From Amycolatopsis sp. FBCC-B4732 (GTDB lineage Bacteria; Actinomycetota; Actinomycetes; Mycobacteriales; Pseudonocardiaceae), in NCBI RefSeq assembly GCF_023008405.1, contig NZ_CP095376.1, forward strand, positions 3,496,001 through 3,560,000: 64,000 nucleotides of DNA, given 5' to 3'. The notes under the pieces were generated by a model, which was given only the letters and a program-made list of their open reading frames with translations, did no database searches and had not been told where the DNA came from. Shown here one piece after another: positions 1-8,200 of the stretch. The position numbers were made by a program, and so were the translations under genes. The stretch's first letter is position 1. The number at the start of each line of letters is the position of its first letter.

Positions 1-2
1 TG

Positions 3-1157
3 TACGCGGGCGCGGCGGCCGTGCTCGCGTCGTTCGTCGCACTGACCCTGTTGTGGAAGACGCCGCGACTGCGGGGTGCCGAAGCCGGCCGTCCGCTGCC
101 GTTCGCGCGCTTCCTCGACTCCCGGGCGCTTTCGTTCGTCCTCAGAGGACTCGGGCTGGTGTTCCTCGCCGGGTTCCTCGCGATGGCGTGGTTCGGGCCG
201 GGTACGTCGGCGGCCAACCCGGCCCCTGCGTGGTTCTACGTGTGGTTCTGGGTCGGGCTGGTGCCGCTGTCGCTGCTGTTCGGCCCGGTCTGGCGGCGGA
301 TGAACCCGGTGCGCACCTTGGCGTCGCTGTTCCCGGGCCGGCGTCCGCTGCCCGCCCGGCTCGCTTACTGGCCCGCCGTCGTGAGCCTGCTCGCGTTCCT
401 CTGGCTGGAGCTGGCTTCCGGCCACTCGGACTCGCCTCGGCTGATCGCCGGGTTCGTCACCCTGTACGTCGTTATACACGTGACCTGCGGCGCGGTCTTC
501 GGGCCGCGGTGGTTCGATCGCGGCGACGGGTTCGAGGTCTACGCGGTGCTGATCGCCGGGCTGTCCCCGGTCGGCCGCCGCGCCGACGGCCGCCTGGTCG
601 TGCGCTCCCCGCTCGACGGGCTGCTTGCCCTCGGTGGCTCCCCGGGCCTGACGCCGCTGGTCCTGGTCGTCCTCGGCTCGACGGCGTTCGACGGCCTGAC
701 CCGGCTCCCGTTCTGGAGCGACCTGACCCCGTCGATCCCGCTCGCCACGGCCGGTTTGCTCGCGGCCATCGCCCTCACCGCGCTGGCGTACGCGGGCGGC
801 ATCCGGCTGACGCGGCCGTACCTGCGCAAGGGCACCGAGCCGTACGCGGGGTTCGCGCACACGCTGGTGCCGATCATGGTGGGCTACACGGTGGCCCACT
901 ACTTCTCGTTCGCCCTCTTCGAAGGCCAGCGCGGCTTCGACCCCGCGGTCGTCGACTACACGCTGGTGTCGACGGCGGTCATCGCCGTGGTCCAGGTGGG
1001 CGCGATCGTGCTGGGGCACGTGCTGGCGGTCGGCTCGGCGCACGACCGCGCGCTCGGCGTGCTGCGCGGCGGCTACCGGACGGTGGGCCAGTACCCGCTG
1101 CTGGCCCTGATGGTCGGCTACACCGCGGTCGGCATCTACCTGGTGTCGGGCGCATGA
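3..1157 (+). CDS. Polytopic membrane protein, 5' end outside window
   Basis: The frame is open from the first bases, so the true start lies upstream; the first internal start is a GTG at 21. The visible 378+ residues are strongly hydrophobic with roughly nine membrane segments and short charged loops (for example KTPRLRGAEAG near the start and RRADGRLVVRSP mid-protein). Similar actinobacterial proteins sometimes carry the name fenitrothion hydrolase, but I see no hydrolase motif and would not assign that activity. The stop overlaps the next gene as ATGA at 1154, so the two are probably translationally coupled. Function unknown. Confidence 0.75.
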   Translation, partial: YAGAAAVLASFVALTLLWKTPRLRGAEAGRPLPFARFLDSRALSFVLRGLGLVFLAGFLAMAWFGPGTSAANPAPAWFYVWFWVGLVPLSLLFGPVWRRMNPVRTLASLFPGRRPLPARLAYWPAVVSLLAFLWLELASGHSDSPRLIAGFVTLYVVIHVTCGAVFGPRWFDRGDGFEVYAVLIAGLSPVGRRADGRLVVRSPLDGLLALGGSPGLTPLVLVVLGSTAFDGLTRLPFWSDLTPSIPLATAGLLAAIALTALAYAGGIRLTRPYLRKGTEPYAGFAHTLVPIMVGYTVAHYFSFALFEGQRGFDPAVVDYTLVSTAVIAVVQVGAIVLGHVLAVGSAHDRALGVLRGGYRTVGQYPLLALMVGYTAVGIYLVSGA

Positions 1158-1315
1158 CCACAGTGGACACCGCGGCGCGGGTGGTGATGATGCACCAGGG
1201 CGGCTGGGACGAGATCGCCCTGTTCACCGGCCCGGTCGCGATCATCGGCCTGCTGGTCTTCCTCGCCCGGCGGCAGGTACCCCCACCGGACGAGGACGAC
1301 GACGAAGTCAGCTAG
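1154..1315 (+). CDS. Small membrane protein (53 aa)
   Basis: A 53-residue protein begins with an ATG overlapping the stop of the preceding membrane protein (ATGA). It has a short polar N-terminus, one hydrophobic segment at about residues 21-38 (LFTGPVAIIGLLVFLARR), and an acidic tail ending in DEDDDEVS. The position and overlap suggest a subunit or partner of the upstream membrane protein. Its last 8 bp overlap the end of the convergent GH2 gene. No family recognised. Confidence 0.65.
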   Translation: MTTVDTAARVVMMHQGGWDEIALFTGPVAIIGLLVFLARRQVPPPDEDDDEVS

Positions 1316-4300
1316 TCAGCTTGGCCGCCACGTTGTACGCCTCCACCAGCAGTTTCGCGTTCGGCACCCGGCGCCGCGGCTCGACGCGGATCGTGCGGGT
1401 CTCCCCCGGCAGCAGCCAGAAGTAGTTGTCGCCGTAGCGGGTCGGCAGGACGCGGTCGGTGCCGTTCTTCTCGCGCAGCGACAGCCGGATCATCGCCGCC
1501 ACCGTGCGGCCGTCGTTGCGGACCGTCGCGGTGAACGCGTCGCCGTCCGGGCGCAGGGACGTCGTCAGGCGCGCGCCCGGAAGCTGGTTCAGCGCGCGCA
1601 TCGCCGTGTCCGTCCGGTAGCGCCAGTACGTGTTCTCCGACAGCACCGCACCGTGGGCGTCGGTCAGGGTCAGCCGCAGCAGGTGCAGGTCGGGCTGCCC
1701 GTCGGCGAACGGGACCGTGAACGCCGCCGCGGCCGAAATCGGGGCCACGTCGAGCTTCTGCTGCTGCGCCGGGCCCAGCGCGACGCCGTCGAGGCCGTAG
1801 AGCCGCGCGGTGGCGGTCACCCCGCTCAGCGCGCCCGGCGTGTGGTTGACCACGCGGACCTGCCACGTCGTCAGGTCGGCCTGCACGTGGTGGTGCTCGC
1901 AGCCCTTGCGCGCGCCGTAGTAGCTGCCGTTGACGTCGAGGTCGTAGTCGTAGGTCTGCCAGACCGTGCTGTGCCACGCCGGGTGCGACATCCACAGCAG
2001 CACGCCGGTGGCGTCGTTCCAGAGTTTCGCGTTCCACGCCTCGAAGATCGCGCGCATGCTCTCGTAGTTGACGAACTGCGCCTTGCGGCAGAACTCCGCC
2101 AGGCTCGTCGACGGCGCCAACCGCGCGTCGATCGCCGCGAGGTAGCTCTGCGGGGACTGGTTGCCGCCGGTGGACCAGTCGTGCAGGAACCAGGGTGCGC
2201 CGATCGGCCAGCCCGGGTCGTCCTTCCCGACCAGGTTGCGCATGCTCTCGACGACCGACACCGTCGGCAGCCCGATCTCGCTCCAGAACCCGGCCTTGCC
2301 GCCGGTCGCCTCGCCGGTGAAGTACCGCTTCGGGTCCTGCCAGTAGTACGGGCCGTCGCCGGTGATCACGCCGCCCGCGGAGTTGCCCTGGTAGAGCAGG
2401 TCGGTGCTGGAGTGGACGATGTCGCGCAGGGCGTTGTCGATGACCGGCGGCGGGGTGCCTTCGTTGCAGCCGAACCAGACCGTCGCGCACGCGTGGTGGC
2501 GGTAGCGCAGCACGGTGTCCTTCGCCTGCGCCAGGAAGATGTCGTGGTTGGCCGGGTCGGTCGACCAGCCGTCCCAGAACTCGTTCCACAGCAGGATCCC
2601 GTACTTGTCGCAGGCGTCGAACAGCTCCTGCCGGTACGACGAGCCCACCCAGTTGCGGATCAGCGTGAAGTTCATGTCGCGGTGCATCGCGACGACCGCG
2701 TCGGTGCGCTCGGCGGGCATCCGGCGCAGCAGCTCGTCCCAGCCCCAGCTGCCGCCGCGGGCGAAGATCTTGACGCCGTTGACCAGGAACGTCAGCGGCT
2801 TCGGGCTGTTGTCGACCGAGGCCGCGTCGGTCCAGGTGCCGCCGTCCTGCGAGACCTGGATCTTGAAGGTCGCGGCGTACGCGGTTTCCCAGGTGAGCAC
2901 GACCTTGTCGAACGCCGTCGCGGCGCCGAGGTCGACCTGCAGCCACTGGTTGTCGTCGTAGGCCGACGTCCAGCGGGTGTTCGGATCGCCGTCGAACGCG
3001 CGCTCGGGCGGGTTGCCGTCGGCCACCGACAGCGAGCTCGACGGCTTGCCCTGCGCGACGTCGGTGCCCGAGCTGTCGAGCACCGACATCGTCCAGAGCG
3101 AGAAGCCCCAGCTCGTCGCGCGCTTGACGCCCTGCATCCGGACGAACCGGGCGGTCTGCGGCGCGAGGTCGACGGTCTGCGTGGCGCGGCCGTCGGCGAT
3201 GACGATCGGCAGGTCGTACTGGTAGCCGATCTCCCGCAGGCCGATCTTGACGGTCCGGCGGTCGCTGGTGGCGGCGCCGATCGCCGCGGTGAGCGTCAGG
3301 TCGTACAGGTTCGGGTCGCCGTACCCGTTGGGCCACCACAGCTTCGGGTTCTTCACCACCTGCTTCGGGAAGACGACGTCGGTGGTCTCCCCGGCCGGGA
3401 CGGTGACCGTGCTCGACACGCTGACCGGGCCGAACGCGGCGCTGACCTTGACGCGCTGGGCGGTCGCGGCGGCGTTGCGGACCGGGACGGTGAGCGTCAC
3501 CTCGGCGGTGCCGGCGTCGGGCACCTTCGTGTCGGCGCGGACGTCACCGAGCACTGCGGCGCCGGTCGAGCGCAGGCGGACGTGGTCCCAGATGCCCGAG
3601 GCGCGGTCGCGGACCGCGGGCATCCAGTCCCAGCCGGACACCGCGAGGTAGGTCGGCGAGTTGTCGAACATGGTGCCGCCGGCGTCGACCCAGGAGCTGC
3701 CGTCGGCGCCCTTGTCCCCCGGGCTGCCTGGGCGCGGCATCGGCGAGATCTTGACGGCGAGGGCCTGGTCGCCGGAGCGGCGCAGCGCCGCGGTGACGTC
3801 GAAGGCGCCCCGGCCGAACGGGTGGCTCTGCGTGCCGATTTCGGCACCGTTGAGCCAGATCCGCGCTTCGTGGTTGACGCCGTCGAACTCGAGCCAGACG
3901 TGCCGGCCGGGCGAGGTGTCGAGGCCGCGCGGGATGCCGAACTGGCGGCGGTACCACCAGGCGTGCCGGGAAAGCGCTTCCGGGACGTGCAGGTTGTTCA
4001 GGCCGGACACCGGGTCGGGCAGCTGGCCCTGCTCGACGAGCGAGGCCAGCACGGTGCCGGGAACCGTGGCGGGCAGCCAGCCCCGGGTGTCCACGGTGGA
4101 CGCGGAAAGCGCCTTGCCGTCGCCGGTCGGCGCCCAGTCGTCCATCGTGAGCACCCAGCCGGATTCGAGCGGCACGGTGCCGTCGGGCGCCACGGCGAGC
4201 GCGGGCGGGTCGGCGTGCGGGCGGAGCGGGAAGCTGGTCCAGCCGTGCACCGCCGGGCGGTTCTGCGGGCCGCTGCCGAAGACCTGGAAGCCGTTGAGGC

Positions 4301-4901
4301 CCAGCGGGTTCGTGGTCGAGCGGCGGCTCGCGGTGAAGCGGACCCAGCGCGCGGTGACCGACAGCGGGATCGTCACGACACCGCCGGTGCCGGCGTCGGT
4401 GTGGTGGACGGTGCGCCAGGCCCGGCCGTCACCCGAGACGTCGAGGTCGAAGGCGGTGGCGTAGCTCGACTGGACCTCGGCGCCGCTGGTGCGGCTGCGG
4501 GACGCGGCGGCGTCGAAGGCCGGGTCGCCGGGCTGCGCCTCGAAGGTGAGGACGACGGAGTCGATGCGGCAGGCGGCCTGCAGGTCGACGACGATCCACT
4601 GGCCGTCCCCTTGGGCGGCGCGCCAGCCGGAGCCGCGGACGCCGACCTGCGCGAGTCCGTCGACGGCGAACTCGGCCGGGGTGGCGGCGTAGGCGGTCGA
4701 GGAGACCTGGACGGGCCGGAAGAGCGCGAGGTCGGTCTTCGGCGCCACCGCGGCGGGCGCGGCCGAGGCGGCCCCGGGCAGCACGGCCGCGAGCCCGAAC
4801 CCGGCGAGCAGCCCCGTCCCGGCCGCGAGAACGTGCCGCCGCGAGACAGCGGCGACTTCCGCGCGCTCGACATCCGGGGCGATGCCGTACTCCTCCGCCA
4901 T
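1308..4901 (-). CDS. Secreted GH2 exo-beta-D-glucosaminidase-like enzyme with two F5/8-type C domains
   Basis: This 1197-residue protein starts with a Tat signal (SRRHVLAAG near residue 20, hydrophobic core, AxA site near 47). Domains in order: an F5/8 type C (discoidin/CBM32-like) domain at about 55-210; a GH2 sugar-binding jelly roll at about 240-445; an Ig-like sandwich interrupted by a second discoidin domain at about 565-700; then a GH2 catalytic barrel. The acid/base glutamate sits in WFGCNEG (E814) and the nucleophile in WSEIGLP (E875). The architecture resembles chitosan-degrading CsxA of Amycolatopsis (about 1030 aa), so exo-beta-glucosaminidase is the best guess; other GH2 beta-mannosidase-like specificities are possible. 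Extra length comes from the two binding domains. The gene is divergent from the SRPBCC gene, with a LacI-type palindrome just upstream. Confidence 0.85.
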   Translation of the reverse strand: MAEEYGIAPDVERAEVAAVSRRHVLAAGTGLLAGFGLAAVLPGAASAAPAAVAPKTDLALFRPVQVSSTAYAATPAEFAVDGLAQVGVRGSGWRAAQGDGQWIVVDLQAACRIDSVVLTFEAQPGDPAFDAAASRSRTSGAEVQSSYATAFDLDVSGDGRAWRTVHHTDAGTGGVVTIPLSVTARWVRFTASRRSTTNPLGLNGFQVFGSGPQNRPAVHGWTSFPLRPHADPPALAVAPDGTVPLESGWVLTMDDWAPTGDGKALSASTVDTRGWLPATVPGTVLASLVEQGQLPDPVSGLNNLHVPEALSRHAWWYRRQFGIPRGLDTSPGRHVWLEFDGVNHEARIWLNGAEIGTQSHPFGRGAFDVTAALRRSGDQALAVKISPMPRPGSPGDKGADGSSWVDAGGTMFDNSPTYLAVSGWDWMPAVRDRASGIWDHVRLRSTGAAVLGDVRADTKVPDAGTAEVTLTVPVRNAAATAQRVKVSAAFGPVSVSSTVTVPAGETTDVVFPKQVVKNPKLWWPNGYGDPNLYDLTLTAAIGAATSDRRTVKIGLREIGYQYDLPIVIADGRATQTVDLAPQTARFVRMQGVKRATSWGFSLWTMSVLDSSGTDVAQGKPSSSLSVADGNPPERAFDGDPNTRWTSAYDDNQWLQVDLGAATAFDKVVLTWETAYAATFKIQVSQDGGTWTDAASVDNSPKPLTFLVNGVKIFARGGSWGWDELLRRMPAERTDAVVAMHRDMNFTLIRNWVGSSYRQELFDACDKYGILLWNEFWDGWSTDPANHDIFLAQAKDTVLRYRHHACATVWFGCNEGTPPPVIDNALRDIVHSSTDLLYQGNSAGGVITGDGPYYWQDPKRYFTGEATGGKAGFWSEIGLPTVSVVESMRNLVGKDDPGWPIGAPWFLHDWSTGGNQSPQSYLAAIDARLAPSTSLAEFCRKAQFVNYESMRAIFEAWNAKLWNDATGVLLWMSHPAWHSTVWQTYDYDLDVNGSYYGARKGCEHHHVQADLTTWQVRVVNHTPGALSGVTATARLYGLDGVALGPAQQQKLDVAPISAAAAFTVPFADGQPDLHLLRLTLTDAHGAVLSENTYWRYRTDTAMRALNQLPGARLTTSLRPDGDAFTATVRNDGRTVAAMIRLSLREKNGTDRVLPTRYGDNYFWLLPGETRTIRVEPRRRVPNAKLLVEAYNVAAKLTS

Positions 4902-4924
4902 TGCGAACTCCGTTTCCGGTGGGC

Positions 4925-4938
4925 TGACAACGTTGCCA
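4925..4938. promoter_or_regulatory. LacI-type operator candidate upstream of GH2 gene
   Basis: TGACAACGTTGCCA is a near-perfect 14-bp palindrome centred on CG, the typical form of LacI-family operators. It lies 24 bp upstream of the GH2 start. A possible -35 (TTGACC on the minus strand, 4966-4971) is upstream of it. The regulator is not identified; the sequence differs from the GAAAGCGCTTTC boxes of the pectin locus. Confidence 0.4.
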
Positions 4939-5002
4939 GGAAGCTTCCGCTGAGCCCATCGGCAGGGTCAAGAAGACAAGGTGGACAAGAATTAGGAAAA
5001 AT

Positions 5003-5014
5003 GACATCGATGTC
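5003..5014. promoter_or_regulatory. 12-bp perfect palindrome GACATCGATGTC
   Basis: A perfect 12-bp palindrome in the divergent region between the GH2 and SRPBCC genes. A palindrome of the same form, GACACCGGTGTC, overlaps the -35 of the pectin transporter operon at 43703-43714. It may be a protein-binding site; no regulator is assigned. Confidence 0.3.
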
Positions 5015-5093
5015 GGCGAACCGGTCAGCATGCCCCGCTGAGCGGTGCTCGGTAGGGTTGCATCGAACCCGCACCGATCTTCCAGGAGGCGTC

Positions 5094-5528
5094 GTGGTCG
5101 AGGTCGAACGAACGCTCACGGTGCCCGTCCCGGTCGAGGCCGTCGCGGGTTACCTGCAGGACTTCGCGCACACGGAGGAGTGGGACCCGGGCACGAAGTC
5201 GTGCACCCGAACCGACGCGGGCCCCATCGAGGTCGGCGCGCGGTGGCACAACGTGTCGGAGTTCCGCGGCCGCGAGACGGAGCTGGACTACCGGCTGACG
5301 CGCCGCGAGCCCGGCCGGGTGACGTTCGTGGGCTCGAACAAGACGGCGACGTCGACGGACGACTTCACGCTGACGGCGGACGGCGGTGGGACGAAGGTGC
5401 GCTACCAGGCGAAGATCGAGTTCCACGGGCTGGCGAAGCTGGCGGGGCCGCTGTTGAAGCGGGAGTTCGAGCGGCTGGGTGACGAGGTGGTGCCGGAGCT
5501 GACGCGGGCGCTCGGGAAGCTGGCCTGA
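5094..5528 (+). CDS. SRPBCC family protein (polyketide cyclase/dehydrase-like)
   Basis: This 144-residue protein starts at GTG 5094, 4 bp after an AGGAGG ribosome binding site at 5084-5089. It has the START/SRPBCC pattern: an N-terminal strand (VEVERTLTVPVPVEAVAGYL), the WDPG motif, antiparallel strands ending in GTKVRYQAKIEF, and a long C-terminal helix (LLKREFERLGDEVVPELTRALGKLA). Such proteins bind hydrophobic ligands in a helix-grip cavity, and the substrate cannot be told from sequence. It is transcribed away from the GH2 gene and ends in front of a tandem repeat array. Confidence 0.8.
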   Translation: MVEVERTLTVPVPVEAVAGYLQDFAHTEEWDPGTKSCTRTDAGPIEVGARWHNVSEFRGRETELDYRLTRREPGRVTFVGSNKTATSTDDFTLTADGGGTKVRYQAKIEFHGLAKLAGPLLKREFERLGDEVVPELTRALGKLA

Positions 5529-6608
5529 CGCCTGTGGGGGTGGCGAGGAATCGGCCTGGACCGGACGGCGCCGCCCGGACCGGCTCGACGACCTTGCGGC
5601 GGCGGTCGCGCGGCGACGACTCGCCCCGGCTGAGCCGGCCGCGATTTCGTCGGGGATCCGAACCGCGCTCACGGTGGCACCCACCGAGCCCGATCTGATC
5701 GGCCGGCTCCCGGCCCCCGCTCGAGAGACGAATTCCGCGGACCCGCTCCCGGCCGCCGGGCCGCGATCCCCTCAGCCCGCTCCCCGGCCCACCCGCGAGC
5801 GGATTCCGCCGACCGGCTCCCGGCGGCCGGGCCTCGATCCCATGGGCCGGCTTCCGGCCCCGCCTGCGAGGCGAATTCCGCTGACCCGCTCCCGCCAGCC
5901 GCGCCTCGATTCCATCGGGCCACCCGCACCCGCCGCCTCGGCGAACCACGCTTCCGGCACGTCGCCCACACCTGCCGACCGGCAAGCCCCGACCCCACCG
6001 GCCCACCTGCAACCCGCCACCTCGGCAAGCGGCGCTACCGGCAAGTCGCCCGCCTCTCCCGACCGGCAAGCCCCGACCCCATTGACCCACCTGCAACCCG
6101 CCACCCCGGCAAGCCACACTTCCGGCACGTCGCCCACACCTGCCGACCGGCAAGCCCCGACCCCACCGGCCCACCTGCAACCCGCCACCCCGGCAAGCCA
6201 CACTTCCGGCACGTCGCCCACACCTGCCGACCGGCAAGCCCCGACCCCACCGGCCCACCTGCAACCCGCCACCCCGGCAAGCGGCGCTACCGGCAAGTCG
6301 CCCGCCTCTCCCGACCGGCAAGCCCCGACCCCATTGACCCACCTGCAACCCGCCACCCCGGCAAGCGGCGCTACCGGCAAGTCGCCCGCCTCTCCCGACC
6401 GGCAAGCCCCGACCCCATTGACCCACCTGCAACCCGCCACCTCAGCGAGCCACGCTTCCGGCAAGTCGCCCACATCTGCCGACCGGCAAGCCGCGACCCC
6501 ACTGGCCAGCTGCAAGCCCGCCACCTCTGCGAGCCGCGATTCCACCGCCGGCCGACTGGCCAGGCGAGGTGCCGCGCCCGCCTACGGCAGAGCAGCGAGC
6601 CGACCGGG
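5529..6608. repeat. Intergenic tandem repeat array, seven 84-bp units
   Basis: No convincing gene lies between the convergent SRPBCC and MerR genes. The anchor GACCGGCAAG recurs at 5977, 6061, 6145, 6229, 6313, 6397 and 6481, spaced exactly 84 bp. Two unit types occur: A (CACTTCCGGCACGTCGCC...) and B (GCTACCGGCAAGTCGCC...), in the order A-B-A-A-B-B-A', with A' diverged. Because 84 is a multiple of three, frames on both strands stay open through the array, but the predicted peptides are low-complexity and have no family features. The flanks (5530-5930) carry looser, related GC-rich repeats. Confidence 0.85.
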
Positions 6609-7490
6609 CTACACCTCGGCGTACTCCGCCGCCAGCTCCACCGCCGACTCGAGGTCGTTCACCCTCGGGTAGCCGCGGTCGCCCAAGTTGTCCCAGCCTG
6701 GGCCTGCCGTGCCGACCGGGCGGCCCAGCGCGCTCACCCGGGCCGCCAGGAGGTCGTCGGCCGTCGGTGGGCTCATCGACCACAGGACCACCAGCACCGG
6801 GTCCAGACGGGCCGCCAGGTCCGCCAGTGCCTCCGCCGGGACCAGCTGGCCCAGGTACGCCACCGGGATGCCCGCCTCCGCCAGTGTCGCCCGCAGTGCC
6901 TCCATCGGCAGGGAGTGCCGCTCGGCCGGACAGCACGCCAGCAGCACCGGCCGGCCCGGGACCGCCGCCGGGAAGCGGACGCTGAAGCGCTCGTACGCCA
7001 GGGAGATCTGCGTCGTCAACGCCCACTCCGAGCCGAAGCACACGTCGCCGCGCTGCCAGCGGTCTCCCAGTCCGCGCAGGACCGGGGCGAAGACGTCCGT
7101 CCAGGCCGCCGCCGGGCCGAGGCTGCCGAGGGTTTCGTCCAGGAGGCCGGCCATCGTCGCCGAGTGGAGTTCCTCCGCCGCGTCCGCGAGCTCGCGGGCC
7201 CGGTCGGCCGCCGGGATCTCGGGTGCGCCCGCTTCGCCGCCGAAGGCCGCGGCCGCCGCTTCGCGCACCGGCATTCCGCGCGCGACCAGGCGTTGCATTT
7301 GCTGGAGGCGGCGGACGTCGGCGTCGGAATAGCGGCGGTGGCGGCCGGCGCCGGCCGGGGGGCCGATCCCGTACCGCGCGCTCCAGCTCCGCAAAGTCAC
7401 GGGCGACACGCCCAGCAGCTCGGCGACTTTGCCGGGTGCCCAGGCTCCTGCGTCGACGTTCTTGGCTTCCACCGCTTCCTTTCGCCTCAC
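6609..7490 (-). CDS. MerR-family regulator with B12-binding sensor domain (CarH/LitR-like)
   Basis: This 293-residue protein has an N-terminal MerR winged helix (residues 15-85: APGKVAELLGVSPVTLRSWSARYGI, then RHRRYSDADVRRLQ). A four-helix cap follows at about 95-175, then a Rossmann-like cobalamin-binding domain at about 180-290. The cap has W145 and E155, the W-x9-E spacing of CarH photoreceptors, but W156 replaces the usual histidine of W-x9-EH. H192 in AERHSLP sits where the axial cobalt-ligating histidine is expected. It probably senses cobalamin or light and regulates DNA; no carotenoid genes are nearby. A divergent STAS gene follows after 323 bp. Confidence 0.85.
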   Translation of the reverse strand: MRRKEAVEAKNVDAGAWAPGKVAELLGVSPVTLRSWSARYGIGPPAGAGRHRRYSDADVRRLQQMQRLVARGMPVREAAAAAFGGEAGAPEIPAADRARELADAAEELHSATMAGLLDETLGSLGPAAAWTDVFAPVLRGLGDRWQRGDVCFGSEWALTTQISLAYERFSVRFPAAVPGRPVLLACCPAERHSLPMEALRATLAEAGIPVAYLGQLVPAEALADLAARLDPVLVVLWSMSPPTADDLLAARVSALGRPVGTAGPGWDNLGDRGYPRVNDLESAVELAAEYAEV

Positions 7491-7528
7491 GGACGGCGAA
7501 CCGCCGAAGCTTAGCGACGCCCGGCGCG

Positions 7529-7572
7529 CAGGGGGACGCGGCGGCGGGGCGAAGGCCTGCCGCGTCCCCCTG
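7529..7572. terminator. 14-bp stem hairpin in MerR/STAS intergenic region
   Basis: CAGGGGGACGCGGC (7529-7542) and GCCGCGTCCCCCTG (7559-7572) are perfect inverted repeats with a 16-nt loop. The hairpin lies 39 bp upstream of the MerR start, so in MerR mRNA it would be a leader structure; it could equally be an operator or a stray terminator. The rest of the 323-bp gap holds GGATCCGG repeats and a GGTATACC palindrome near 7690. Confidence 0.5.
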
Positions 7573-7813
7573 TCGGCGCCGCGGGGGCGCCGGTGATCCG
7601 GCCCGCGTCAGCCGGATCCGGCCGGCCGCGGGGCGTGGCATCCGACGCGACCGGCGAGGTGCCGGGGAAACGGTGGTGCTGCCCGATTACGGTATACCCG
7701 CGCGCAACGCTTGTGCATCGTTAACCCTCGAATGTCGTAGCGACTCGCCCCGGACGAGTGATCTCACGCCGACCGGGGTACCAATCGCCGCAAGGGGCGA
7801 CTGGAGGGAACCG

Positions 7814-8200
7814 ATGACCGAGCACCGCACCGCACCCGAGCTCTCCACCAGGACGGACGCCGGGATCGTCACGGTCCGCTGCACCGGCGAAGTCGACCTG
7901 GGCACGGCGTGCCGCCTCCGCGACCGGCTGCTGGCCCCGATCCGCGCGGGCGCCCGAGGGGTCGTCGCGGACCTCACCGAGACGACCTTCTGCGACTCGA
8001 CGGTCTTCAGCGTCCTGGTCGAGGCCCAGCGCGACGCCGACGAGCGCAACGTCGCTTTCGCGATCGCCCCGGGCGACACGGCGGTCTTCCGCCCCCTGCA
8101 CATCCTCGGCCTGGACCGGACGCTGCCGCTGCACCGGGGACGCGCGGCCGCCCGGGCGGCGGTGGCGGAGGCACCGGTCGTGAGCCGCCGGGTGTCCTGA
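7814..8200 (+). CDS. STAS-domain protein (anti-sigma factor antagonist-like)
   Basis: This 128-residue protein starts at ATG 7814 behind GGAGGG at 7803-7808. A single STAS domain covers most of its length: VTVRCTGEVDLGTACRLRDRL, VVADLTETTFCDSTVFSVLVEA and VAFAIAPGDTAVFRPLHILGL. The serine of CDST is the residue phosphorylated in SpoIIAA/RsbV-type antagonists. It would bind an anti-sigma factor or kinase partner; none is encoded here. Function in sigma-factor partner switching is inferred from the family. Confidence 0.8.
   Translation: MTEHRTAPELSTRTDAGIVTVRCTGEVDLGTACRLRDRLLAPIRAGARGVVADLTETTFCDSTVFSVLVEAQRDADERNVAFAIAPGDTAVFRPLHILGLDRTLPLHRGRAAARAAVAEAPVVSRRVS

Noticed and set aside
3968..3981. 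GGAAAGCGCTTCC, similar to the LacI boxes of the pectin locus
   Set aside because: It lies in the middle of the GH2 coding region, far from any promoter, and is probably chance.
1653..5093. Very long plus-strand frame antisense to the GH2 gene
   Set aside because: A GC-driven shadow of the GH2 gene; only its end (5094-5528) is a real gene.
5674..6672. Long open frames on both strands across the 84-bp array
   Set aside because: The unit length is a multiple of three, so frames stay open automatically; peptides are low-complexity repeats without family signals and lack convincing ribosome sites.
7685..7775. SigB-type promoter (GGGTAT/GGGTAC) before the STAS gene
   Set aside because: The GGGTAT is on the opposite strand, and no properly spaced GTTT-type -35 could be found on the gene's strand.
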